Positions 56,964 to 64,000 of a stretch of DNA of 64,000 bases are shown in pieces. Position 1 is the first letter of the stretch. Each line of letters begins with the position of its first letter. Made by a program: the position numbers and the translations under genes. Under the pieces are notes generated by a model. It was not told where the DNA came from, did no database searches, and worked only from the letters and a program-made list of their open reading frames with translations. This DNA is from Listeria booriae (GTDB lineage: Bacteria; Bacillota; Bacilli; Lactobacillales; Listeriaceae). The DNA is taken from the NCBI RefSeq assembly GCF_000766865.1, contig NZ_JNFA01000028.1, positions 124,001-188,000 on the forward strand, read 5' to 3'.

Positions 56964-57770
56964 ATGCGATTAATTTTGACTGTTCTGATTTTGGCATATA
57001 CTATCGCGTGTTTGTATTTGGAAGCGCATGTCGTTTTGCAAGTGGTATCTGTAGTCCTTTGCTTTGGCGCACTAGCTCTTGCTATGAAAATTCGCACGGT
57101 GAAGCTTTCGCTGGCGGGAATTACGGTTATCGGCTTACTGCTCGCACTGATTTACGACGCGAGTTTGGCAGGTTGGGCGCTCCTTTTTCTGTTCCTCGTT
57201 GCGCAATATCAACTGGGCCAGCTCGAACAAACCAACCAGCAGCTGACAAGCAAAAGTGACCATTTACAAACCTTCGTGGCACTCCTTCAAAAAGAACGAC
57301 ATAAAAATTATGCGGGTCATGCAAACGATGCCGCATTCCAACTTGCCAAAAATGAACGACCAGACATCGCGGCTTGGCTTGTCACAACGGACGAACAATT
57401 GAAGTTAGCGAATCTGACGTTCAAAACCGACTTACACAGCGCAATTTCTGACTTACCGTTCCAAGAAGACGAACTGCGCGCACTGTTAACCGCCATCATG
57501 ACCAACGCCAAACAAGCAGCCTCCCAAGTCGAAAACGGCTGGATTTCATTACGACTCCAACTACAAAGCGGTCTTTTCTTACTTGAAATCAGCAATGCTT
57601 CCAACATGCCCAATCAGGCGGTCATGGACAACCTATTCGCAAGACCGAAACCTACAAGCGGCACAGCCATCATTAAACACTACATAACAAAAGCACACGG
57701 CATCATCGACTACCGCTTCGACCAAGCCCAATTTAAACTACTATTAAAGATTCCAGCGATAAAGAAATGA
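56964..57770 (+). CDS. Sensor kinase-like membrane protein partnering the LytTR regulator (NatK-like)
   Basis: A 268-residue protein with four or so short hydrophobic helices in the first 85 residues, a coiled linker (QLEQTNQQLTSKSDHLQ), an H-box-like stretch KERHKNYAGHANDAAF, and a reduced ATPase domain with an N-box-like LLTAIMTNAKQAAS and a poorly conserved G-box (PTSGTAIIKHYITKAHG). It fits the small NatK-type sensors. Autokinase activity is doubtful from the weak G-box. It starts 15 bases after the regulator and is followed 9 bases later by deoR, with codons that turn A/C-ending toward its end. Confidence 0.78.
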   Translation: MRLILTVLILAYTIACLYLEAHVVLQVVSVVLCFGALALAMKIRTVKLSLAGITVIGLLLALIYDASLAGWALLFLFLVAQYQLGQLEQTNQQLTSKSDHLQTFVALLQKERHKNYAGHANDAAFQLAKNERPDIAAWLVTTDEQLKLANLTFKTDLHSAISDLPFQEDELRALLTAIMTNAKQAASQVENGWISLRLQLQSGLFLLEISNASNMPNQAVMDNLFARPKPTSGTAIIKHYITKAHGIIDYRFDQAQFKLLLKIPAIKK

Positions 57771-57779
57771 GGAAACCCA

Positions 57780-58718
57780 ATGGATAAACAAAAACAGCAG
57801 CTCAGCATTGAAGTCGCGCGGCTTTACTACCAATCCGACTACAGCCAACAAGAAATCGCCAGCCAACTCGGCATTTCCCGCCCAACCGTTTCAAGACTTT
57901 TGCAATTTGCCAAAGAGAGCGGTTTTGTGGAAATTAAAGTGACTGATCCGTTCGCCGATTTAAATGCACTAGAAACCGCGCTAAAAGCCAAATACAATCT
58001 GCGGGAAGCCCACGTCGTCTTTTCACCAACGACCGAATACCCGACAATCACTGACTTCTTGAGCAAAAAAGCAGCAGAATACCTCGAAGAAACCGTAACA
58101 AATGGTGATATTCTTGGCGTCAGCTGGGGAACAACGATGTACGAAATCGCCAAAAAAATGCGTCCACAAAACGTGCGCGGTGTCGAAGTCATCCAATTAA
58201 AAGGCGGCATCAGCCATTCCAATGTTAATACGTACGCCTCTGAAACGATTTCTCTATTCGCCGAAAACTTCCAAACAATGCCGCGCCATTTACCGCTCCC
58301 CGTTATTTTTGACAATGCAACGGTAAAACAAATGGTGGAGCAAGACCGGCACATTCACCACATCATCGAAATGGGCAAACAAGCTAATATCGCTGTCTTT
58401 ACAGTAGGAACGGTTCGCGATGAAGCTTTACTTTTCCGACTTGGCTATTTTACCGAAGAAGAAAAAGCTTTGCTAAAAGAAAACGGTGTTGGTGACATCT
58501 GCTCCCGTTTTTACGACAAAGACGGCAATATTTGCAGCACCGAAATCGACGCCCGCACAATCGGTATTGAACTAGACTCACTCAAACAAAAAGAACATTC
58601 GATTCTAGTAGCCGGTGGCGCAAGAAAAGTCGCAGCAATTCACGGCGCCTTGCAAGGAGAATACGCCAATGTTCTCATCACAGACCAATTCACCGCAAAA
58701 GAACTAACACAAGTTTGA
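57780..58718 (+). CDS. deoR: Deoxyribonucleoside regulator DeoR (SorC family)
   Basis: A 312-residue SorC-family repressor. N-terminal helix-turn-helix DYSQQEIASQLGISRPTVSRLL; the effector domain is a sugar-phosphate-binding fold with DILGVSWGTTMYEIAKKM, VIQLKGGISHSN, DICSRFYDKDGN and ILVAGGARKVAAI. The location directly before deoC and an inverted repeat at its 3' end support a DeoR role with deoxyribose 5-phosphate as the inducer, as in B. subtilis. Confidence 0.92.
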   Translation: MDKQKQQLSIEVARLYYQSDYSQQEIASQLGISRPTVSRLLQFAKESGFVEIKVTDPFADLNALETALKAKYNLREAHVVFSPTTEYPTITDFLSKKAAEYLEETVTNGDILGVSWGTTMYEIAKKMRPQNVRGVEVIQLKGGISHSNVNTYASETISLFAENFQTMPRHLPLPVIFDNATVKQMVEQDRHIHHIIEMGKQANIAVFTVGTVRDEALLFRLGYFTEEEKALLKENGVGDICSRFYDKDGNICSTEIDARTIGIELDSLKQKEHSILVAGGARKVAAIHGALQGEYANVLITDQFTAKELTQV

Positions 58719-58766
58719 ACATAATTTCATGTATCACTTTACAAATGTTCAAATATATATTATGAT
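58714..58766 (+). promoter_or_regulatory. deoC promoter with DeoR operator
   Basis: TTTACA at 58738-58743 and TATGAT at 58761-58766 with a 17-base spacer. A perfect 9-bp inverted repeat, TTTGAACAT at 58714-58722 and ATGTTCAAA at 58745-58753, spans the -35 and spacer; the left arm overlaps the deoR stop. Likely the DeoR operator. Confidence 0.8.
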
Positions 58767-58801
58767 AAACTCAAATAAACGAAAAGCGAGGAGATTTAAT
58801 C

Positions 58802-59476
58802 ATGACAAATATCGCCAAAATGATTGACCACACAGCTTTAAAACCAGAAACAACAAAAGAAATGATTCTAAAATTAACAGCAGAAGCTAAGCAATTCGGT
58901 TTTGCATCTGTATGTGTAAACCCAACATGGATCGAGCTAGCACACGAACAATTGGCAGGAACAGACGTTGATGTATGTACTGTTATTGGCTTCCCACTAG
59001 GCGCTAACACAAGCGAAACAAAAGCATTCGAAGCAACAGATGCTATCCAAAAAGGCGCAACAGAAGTGGATATGGTAATTAATATCGGCGCTCTAAAAGA
59101 CAAAAACGATGCACTTGTTGAAGCGGACATTAAAGCCGTTGTCGACGCAGCAAAAGGTAAAGCGTTAGTAAAAGTAATCATCGAAACATGTCTTCTAACA
59201 GACGAAGAAAAAGAACGCGCTTGTCGTCTTGCTGTAGCAGCAGGAACAGACTTCGTTAAAACATCAACAGGATTCTCAACAGGAGGCGCAACAGCAGAAG
59301 ACATCGCTCTAATGCGTCGCACAGTTGGACCAGACATCGGCGTGAAAGCATCCGGTGGAATCCGCACAAAAGAAGATGTCGATAAAATGATCGAAGCAGG
59401 CGCAACACGTATTGGTGCCAGCGCTGGCGTATCGATTGTTTCAGGAAATGAAGCAAATCCGAAAGATAACTATTAA
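58802..59476 (+). CDS. deoC: Deoxyribose-phosphate aldolase
   Basis: A 224-residue class I aldolase splitting deoxyribose 5-phosphate into acetaldehyde and glyceraldehyde 3-phosphate. The Schiff-base lysine lies in [14 protein letters not shown]-type context ([10 protein letters not shown]), with the proton-relay lysine in VKASGGIRT and the start [16 protein letters not shown] typical of DeoC. GGAG precedes the ATG. Followed by the LacI-type gene after 66 bases. Confidence 0.96.
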   Translation: MTNIAKMIDHTALKPETTKEMILKLTAEAKQFGFASVCVNPTWIELAHEQLAGTDVDVCTVIGFPLGANTSETKAFEATDAIQKGATEVDMVINIGALKDKNDALVEADIKAVVDAAKGKALVKVIIETCLLTDEEKERACRLAVAAGTDFVKTSTGFSTGGATAEDIALMRRTVGPDIGVKASGGIRTKEDVDKMIEAGATRIGASAGVSIVSGNEANPKDNY

Positions 59477-59542
59477 CAAAATCACCGAAATGTGGCATGA
59501 TGGAGGAGAAGTAATTTTTCCTGTGAAAAGAGGCGAGCCACA

Positions 59543-60568
59543 TTGGGTGCAACGATTCGAGATATTGCAGAAAAAACCGGCGTTTCGATTACAACGATTT
59601 CCCAGATTTTAAATGGAAAAGGAAGCCGTTTTAGCGAAGCGACGCGAAATAAAGTGTTCCAAACCGCAAAAGAACTAGCCTATAAACCGAACTTTTTTGC
59701 GAAAAATATGGTGACTAATCGGACGAATACAATTGGTATGATTGTTCCTGAAGTGACGGACCCATTTTTTTCGCAGATGGTGAAGGGCGCAGAAGACTAT
59801 TTGAATGCGCATGATTATATGATTTTATTATGTAATTCTTCGCAAGACAGTACGCGTGAGGATTTATATGTCGAGGAACTTTTGCATCGGGCCGTGGATG
59901 GTTTGATTATCGCAAGCCCGAATATTTTGGCGTCGAACGTGTTTACACAATTGGAATCGATGCGCAAACCGTACATTTTGTTAGATCGCAAACGGCATCA
60001 TCGTGAGGAAGGTAATATTTATATTGACGATTATGAAGGCGGATACATGGCGACGGAACACCTTGTGTCACTGGGCCACCGCAAGATTGGCATTATCACC
60101 TCGGACGATTCTTTTTACTCTGTAGAGGAACGTTTACAAGGATACCAAGCCTGTTTGAAAAAGCATCACCTGTCGATATCACCTGATTGGATCATGGAAG
60201 GCGACCAAACCATGGCTGGCGGCTACAACGCTACAAAAAAATTACTCGCAGCAACGGACATCACCGCATTATTCGTTACAAATGACCAAATGGCAGTCGG
60301 GGCTTACCGCGCCGCATTGGAACTCGGTATTACGATTCCTGATGACCTTTCTATCGTTGGTTTTGATGACATCGAACTTGCGGAATACATGGCGCCAACA
60401 CTCACCACCGTTCGCCAACCAATCTATGCTATAGGCCAAACAGCTGCTGACTATTTATTAAAAGCTATCCAAAATCCGAACGAAAAAATGGCAAACCAAA
60501 AAATGCCTTTAGAACTTATCGTCCGCGAAAGCGCTCGGAAATTGGCTAATAAAGCAACACATAAATGA
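59543..60568 (+). CDS. LacI-family transcriptional regulator of the nucleoside cluster
   Basis: A 341-residue LacI-type protein resembling RbsR: N-terminal IRDIAEKTGVSITTISQILNG, then a periplasmic-binding-protein-like domain with GMIVPEVTDPFFSQMVKGAE, YILLDRK, LGHRKIGIITSD and TALFVTNDQMAVGAY. The start is TTG with GAGGCGA upstream, the only start close to the DNA-binding motif. Three LacI-type operator-like sites lie just downstream at 60667, 60697 and 60730, before the nucleoside transporter gene, so it likely controls nupC and the genes beyond. Its effector may be a nucleoside or ribose. Confidence 0.9.
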   Translation: MGATIRDIAEKTGVSITTISQILNGKGSRFSEATRNKVFQTAKELAYKPNFFAKNMVTNRTNTIGMIVPEVTDPFFSQMVKGAEDYLNAHDYMILLCNSSQDSTREDLYVEELLHRAVDGLIIASPNILASNVFTQLESMRKPYILLDRKRHHREEGNIYIDDYEGGYMATEHLVSLGHRKIGIITSDDSFYSVEERLQGYQACLKKHHLSISPDWIMEGDQTMAGGYNATKKLLAATDITALFVTNDQMAVGAYRAALELGITIPDDLSIVGFDDIELAEYMAPTLTTVRQPIYAIGQTAADYLLKAIQNPNEKMANQKMPLELIVRESARKLANKATHK

Positions 60569-60576
60569 GGCATGAT

Positions 60577-60611
60577 GCTACCAAATGCAGTTTCGCAAAA
60601 CATTTGGTAGC
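60577..60611 (+). repeat. Perfect 11-bp inverted repeat after the LacI-type gene
   Basis: GCTACCAAATG at 60577-60587 and CATTTGGTAGC at 60601-60611 with a 13-base loop. No T run follows, so it is not a standard terminator; an RNA hairpin or protein site are both possible. Confidence 0.65.
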
Positions 60612-60653
60612 TCTCTAAAGAGGAAAACGCTTTTCTTCTTAGAAATTACATGC

Positions 60654-60743
60654 TATACTTACTTCGGTAAACCGTTTTACTTTTTAGAATTACAATGTAA
60701 ACGTTTGCTAAATGAGGAGGATTTGTTTAGTAAACCGTTTTAC
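60654..60743 (+). promoter_or_regulatory. nupC promoter with two or three LacI-type operators
   Basis: A -10-like TATACT at 60654-60659 precedes three related palindromic sites: identical GTAAACCGTTTTAC at 60667-60680 and 60730-60743, and GTAAACGTTTGC at 60697-60708, which also resembles a CcpA cre site. Spacings of 30 and 33 bases are about three helical turns. All three have the central CG of LacI-family operators. Confidence 0.72.
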
Positions 60744-60770
60744 TACTATTCAATTATTGGGGGATACACA

Positions 60771-61952
60771 ATGAAATATCTTATCGGGATTGTTGGTTTA
60801 ATCGTTGTTCTTGGAATCGCTTGGCTTGCGAGTAACGATCGCAGGAAAGTTAAGATTAAGCCGATTATAATTATGATTGTACTGCAATTTATTTTAGGAT
60901 TTATTTTGCTGAATACAAGTGTTGGGAATTGGCTCATCGGTGGGATTGCTGATGGATTTGGTAAACTGCTCAACTATGCAGCAGAAGGGGTTAATTTTGT
61001 ATTTGGTGGTATTGTAAACCCAGGTCAGATGACGTTCTTCTTAAGTGTTTTACTACCAATCGTCTTTATTTCCGCGCTTATCGGGATTTTGCAACACTGG
61101 CGCATTTTGCCGTTTATTATTAAATATATCGGTTTAGCGTTGAGTAAAGTGAACGGAATGGGGAAATTAGAATCATATAACGCCGTTGCTTCTGCGATTC
61201 TAGGTCAGTCCGAAGTTTTTATCTCCGTGAAAAAAGAACTTGGCCTGTTGCCAAAACATCGCTTGTATACGCTTTGTGCTTCTGCCATGTCAACTGTTTC
61301 GATGAGCATTGTCGGGTCATATATGGTACTCTTAAAGCCAGAGTATGTCGTAACAGCCCTTGTTTTAAACCTATTCGGCGGGTTCATTATTGCATCCGTT
61401 ATTAATCCATATGAAGTCACAGATCAAGAAGATATATTAGAAGTCAAAGAAGAAGCGAAACAAAGCTTTTTCGAAGTGTTGGGCGAATACATTATGGACG
61501 GTTTCAAAGTTGCTGTCACCGTCGCAGCCATGCTTATCGGGTTCGTAGCCATTATCGCGATGATTAATGCGATTTTCAGTGGGATTTTCGGACTTTCCTT
61601 CCAAGAATTGCTCGGTTATGTTTTTGCACCATTCGCATTCCTTGTCGGTGTTCCGTGGGATGAAGCTGTTAAAGCCGGAAGCATTATGGCTACAAAAATG
61701 GTATCCAATGAATTCGTAGCGATGAACGATTTAGCATCAGGGAACTTCCATTTCTCCGGAAGAACAACCGCTATCGTTTCTGTATTCCTAGTTTCATTCG
61801 CGAACTTTTCATCCATCGGCATTATCGCTGGAGCAGTCAAAAGCTTAAATGATAAACAAGGCGTTGTCGTTGCCCGTTTTGGCTTGAAGCTGTTATTCGG
61901 CGCCACATTAGTTAGTTTCTTAACAGCCACAATCGTTGGCTTAATCTATTAA
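60771..61952 (+). CDS. Concentrative nucleoside transporter (NupC/CNT family)
   Basis: A 393-residue membrane protein importing nucleosides with a cation. Ten or so hydrophobic helices; recognisable CNT blocks are GKLLNYAAEGVNFVFGG, the LGKVNGMGKLESYNA-type segment (KVNGMGKLESYNAVASAILGQ in pieces), SAMSTVSMSIVGSYM and RTTAIVSVFLVSFANFSSIG. ATG 60771 has GGGGGAT upstream and follows the operators, whereas the longer open frame from 60585 runs through the promoter region. deoB follows after 15 bases. Confidence 0.92.
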   Translation: MKYLIGIVGLIVVLGIAWLASNDRRKVKIKPIIIMIVLQFILGFILLNTSVGNWLIGGIADGFGKLLNYAAEGVNFVFGGIVNPGQMTFFLSVLLPIVFISALIGILQHWRILPFIIKYIGLALSKVNGMGKLESYNAVASAILGQSEVFISVKKELGLLPKHRLYTLCASAMSTVSMSIVGSYMVLLKPEYVVTALVLNLFGGFIIASVINPYEVTDQEDILEVKEEAKQSFFEVLGEYIMDGFKVAVTVAAMLIGFVAIIAMINAIFSGIFGLSFQELLGYVFAPFAFLVGVPWDEAVKAGSIMATKMVSNEFVAMNDLASGNFHFSGRTTAIVSVFLVSFANFSSIGIIAGAVKSLNDKQGVVVARFGLKLLFGATLVSFLTATIVGLIY

Positions 61953-61967
61953 GGAGGTTTTTAAAAA

Positions 61968-63149
61968 ATGGCATTTAAAAGAATTCACGTTGTAGTTATG
62001 GACTCGGTAGGTATTGGAGAAGCGCCCGACGCAGCGCAGTTTGACGATTTTGACGTTGATACATTAGGACACATCGCTCGCGAAAAAGGTGGACTGAAAC
62101 TGCCAAATATGGCGATGTTAGGTTTATCGAACATCCGTGAAATCGAAGGCGTACCAGTTGCTGACAAACCACAAGCTTACTATACAAAAATGCAAGAAAC
62201 ATCCGCAGGAAAAGACACGATGACAGGACATTGGGAAATCATGGGCTTGTATATTGATACACCATTCCGCGTTTTCCCAGATGGCTTCCCAGACGAACTC
62301 ATTCAAAAAATTGAAGACTTCTCTGGACGCAAAGTAATCGGTAACAAACCAGCCAGCGGTACTGAAATCATGGAAGAGCTCGGCGAAGAACAATTGGAAA
62401 CAGGCGCATTGATCGTGTACACGTCCGCTGATTCCGTTTTACAAATCGCAGCGAACGAAGAACTTATTCCGTTAGAAGAATTATACCGCATTTGCGAATA
62501 TTGCCGTGACATCACACGTGACGAACCGTATATGCTTGGCCGTATCATCGCTCGTCCTTTCGTCGGCAAATCAAAAGAAACGTTCGAACGCACATCCAAC
62601 CGCCACGACTACGCGCTAAAACCATTTGATAAAACAGTTATGGACCACTTAAAAGACGGCGGACTAGACTCTATCGCTATCGGCAAAATTTCCGACATTT
62701 TCGATGGGGAAGGCGTAACAAGAGCCATTCGTACCAAATCAAACATGGACGGCATGGACAAATTCATTGATTTACTAACAGAAGACTTCCACGGCATGAG
62801 CTTCTTAAATCTCGTAGACTTCGACGCCTTATTCGGACACCGTCGCGACCCAATCGGTTATGGCGATGCTTTAGAAGAATTCGATGCACGCTTGCCAGAA
62901 GTTTTTGCAAATATGAAAGAAGACGATTTGTTGCTAATTACAGCGGATCACGGGAACGACCCAACATACCGCGGCACCGACCACACACGCGAATACGTGC
63001 CACTTTTAGCTTATTCGAAACAATTCAAAGACGGCGGCAAAGAAATCGATCTGCGTAAAACATTCTCAGACCTAGGCGCAACAGTCGCAGCGAATTTTAA
63101 CGTAAAAATGCCCGAATACGGCGAAAGCTTCCTAAACGACTTAAAATAA
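61968..63149 (+). CDS. deoB: Phosphopentomutase
   Basis: A 393-residue manganese enzyme converting (deoxy)ribose 1-phosphate to the 5-phosphate. Metal site [29 protein letters not shown] with the phosphothreonine, [27 protein letters not shown], and the C-terminal [26 protein letters not shown] precedes the ATG. It links nucleoside phosphorolysis (pdp) with deoC. Confidence 0.97.
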   Translation: MAFKRIHVVVMDSVGIGEAPDAAQFDDFDVDTLGHIAREKGGLKLPNMAMLGLSNIREIEGVPVADKPQAYYTKMQETSAGKDTMTGHWEIMGLYIDTPFRVFPDGFPDELIQKIEDFSGRKVIGNKPASGTEIMEELGEEQLETGALIVYTSADSVLQIAANEELIPLEELYRICEYCRDITRDEPYMLGRIIARPFVGKSKETFERTSNRHDYALKPFDKTVMDHLKDGGLDSIAIGKISDIFDGEGVTRAIRTKSNMDGMDKFIDLLTEDFHGMSFLNLVDFDALFGHRRDPIGYGDALEEFDARLPEVFANMKEDDLLLITADHGNDPTYRGTDHTREYVPLLAYSKQFKDGGKEIDLRKTFSDLGATVAANFNVKMPEYGESFLNDLK

Positions 63150-63170
63150 AAAAGGATTGGTGAACTTAAA

Positions 63171-64000
63171 ATGAGAATGGTAGACGTAATTTCAAAAAAG
63201 CGTGACGGTAAAGAACTAACGACCGAGGAAATTCAATTCGTTGTAGATGGCTACACGGAAGGCAAGATTCCGGATTATCAAGTCAGCGCCTTAGCAATGG
63301 CAATCTTTTTTCAAGATATGACTGATCGCGAACGTGCCGACTTAACGATGGCGATGGTGAATTCAGGCGAAACGATCGACTTATCGGCAATTGAAGGCAT
63401 TAAAGTCGATAAACACTCAACAGGAGGCGTCGGCGATACAACAACGCTCGTATTAGCACCACTTGTTGCAGCACTTGACGTTCCTGTTGCTAAAATGTCA
63501 GGACGCGGATTAGGCCACACTGGCGGAACAATCGACAAACTAGAAGCAATTGAAGGCTTCCACGTCGAAATCACAAAAGACCAATTTATCGACCTTGTAA
63601 ACCGCGACAAAGTAGCTGTTATCGGACAATCAGGTAACTTAACGCCAGCCGATAAAAAACTATACGCATTGCGCGACGTAACAGGAACGGTCAACTCGAT
63701 TCCACTAATCGCAAGTTCCATTATGAGTAAAAAAATCGCAGCAGGCGCAGATGCCATCGTCCTAGACGTAAAAACTGGTGCCGGCGCATTCATGAAAACC
63801 GATGAAGATGCTGAGAATCTAGCACACGCGATGGTTCGCATCGGAAATAACGTTGGCCGCCAAACAATGGCAGTTATTTCAGACATGTCCCAACCACTAG
63901 GTTTTGCGATTGGTAATGCTTTAGAAGTCCAAGAAGCCATCGATACATTAAAAGGCGAAGGCCCAGAAGACTTAACAGAACTAGTTTTAATTTTGGGCAG
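63171..64000 (+). CDS. pdp: Pyrimidine-nucleoside phosphorylase, cut by window end
   Basis: The first 276 residues of a thymidine/pyrimidine-nucleoside phosphorylase that splits pyrimidine nucleosides with phosphate. Start [16 protein letters not shown], the phosphate- and substrate-binding [13 protein letters not shown], the family motif [19 protein letters not shown], and [15 protein letters not shown]-like sequence ([15 protein letters not shown]). The frame stays open to base 64000. It follows deoB after 21 bases. Confidence 0.95.
   Translation, partial: MRMVDVISKKRDGKELTTEEIQFVVDGYTEGKIPDYQVSALAMAIFFQDMTDRERADLTMAMVNSGETIDLSAIEGIKVDKHSTGGVGDTTTLVLAPLVAALDVPVAKMSGRGLGHTGGTIDKLEAIEGFHVEITKDQFIDLVNRDKVAVIGQSGNLTPADKKLYALRDVTGTVNSIPLIASSIMSKKIAAGADAIVLDVKTGAGAFMKTDEDAENLAHAMVRIGNNVGRQTMAVISDMSQPLGFAIGNALEVQEAIDTLKGEGPEDLTELVLILG

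Noticed and set aside
63311-63940. 209-residue minus-strand open frame at the window end
   Set aside because: It is antisense to the well-conserved pdp coding sequence and has no ribosome site or family match.

Overview
The window looks like a chromosomal segment of a low-GC Gram-positive (Firmicutes) of the family Listeriaceae. The reasons are the gene order rapZ-yvcK-whiA-namA, clpP followed by tRNA-Arg, and dipeptidase-sigL-cggR-gap-pgk-tpi-pgm-eno, which matches the order I remember for Listeria, together with an agrBDCA locus whose peptide carries the Listeria-like core C-x-M-F-x-Y-E-P. It is probably not L. monocytogenes. It carries a complete Leloir pathway, lipoyl synthase, a class A beta-lactamase and an enlarged agr region that I do not recall from that species. 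Species was not determined by any search.

Layout: 1-5.9 kb is a cell-surface polysaccharide or teichoic-acid type cluster (UDP-glucose dehydrogenase, GT2, flippase, CDP-glycerol glycerophosphotransferase-like protein, TagD-like cytidylyltransferase, acyltransferase 3). 5.9-13.6 kb is a galactose operon (galK-galE-galT-galM, a LacI-family regulator, phosphoglucomutase) behind a consensus promoter with a 9-bp inverted repeat. 13.6-16.1 kb on the minus strand carries a lipoprotein beta-lactamase, a DHFR/RibD-like protein and an HTH-TPR regulator. 16.2-22 kb carries lipM-lipA, rapZ-yvcK-whiA and namA.

22-36.5 kb is the accessory heart of the window: secreted and membrane proteins of unknown function, then a tight operon of five AgrC-related proteins and an AgrA-like regulator, then a canonical agrBDCA locus. 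In the five-protein array, four proteins keep the phospho-acceptor histidine motif (F-R/K-H-D-Y) but have no working ATPase domain. The fifth has an intact ATPase domain, but its histidine is replaced by glutamine (F-Q-Q-N-Y) and it has lost the first half of the sensor. This looks like a split, trans-complementing multi-receptor quorum-sensing kinase. Four promoters in this region (upstream of genes at 22831, 26146, 27313 and 32927) share a pair of 8-bp repeats at exactly 21-bp period with a -10-like hexamer exactly 32 bp after the second repeat begins its downstream flank (measured from repeat end to first base of the hexamer). That is the architecture expected for a LytTR (AgrA) activator and ties the secreted proteins to the agr circuit.

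36.5-44.3 kb: clpP with a CtsR box, tRNA-Arg(CCG), a small anchored protein, a UvsE-type UV endonuclease, TetR plus an MMPL transporter, a dipeptidase and sigma-54. 44.7-51.8 kb is the cggR-gapA-pgk-tpiA-gpmI-eno glycolytic operon with a recognisable CggR operator. 51.9-57.8 kb has two alpha/beta hydrolases (one apparently lacking its nucleophile serine), an AhpD-like protein, and an ABC transporter divergent from a LytTR regulator/sensor pair. 57.8-64 kb is a deoxyribonucleoside catabolic cluster (deoR, deoC, a LacI-type regulator, nupC-type transporter, deoB, pdp), cut by the window end. Most genes lie on the plus strand in tightly spaced operons.
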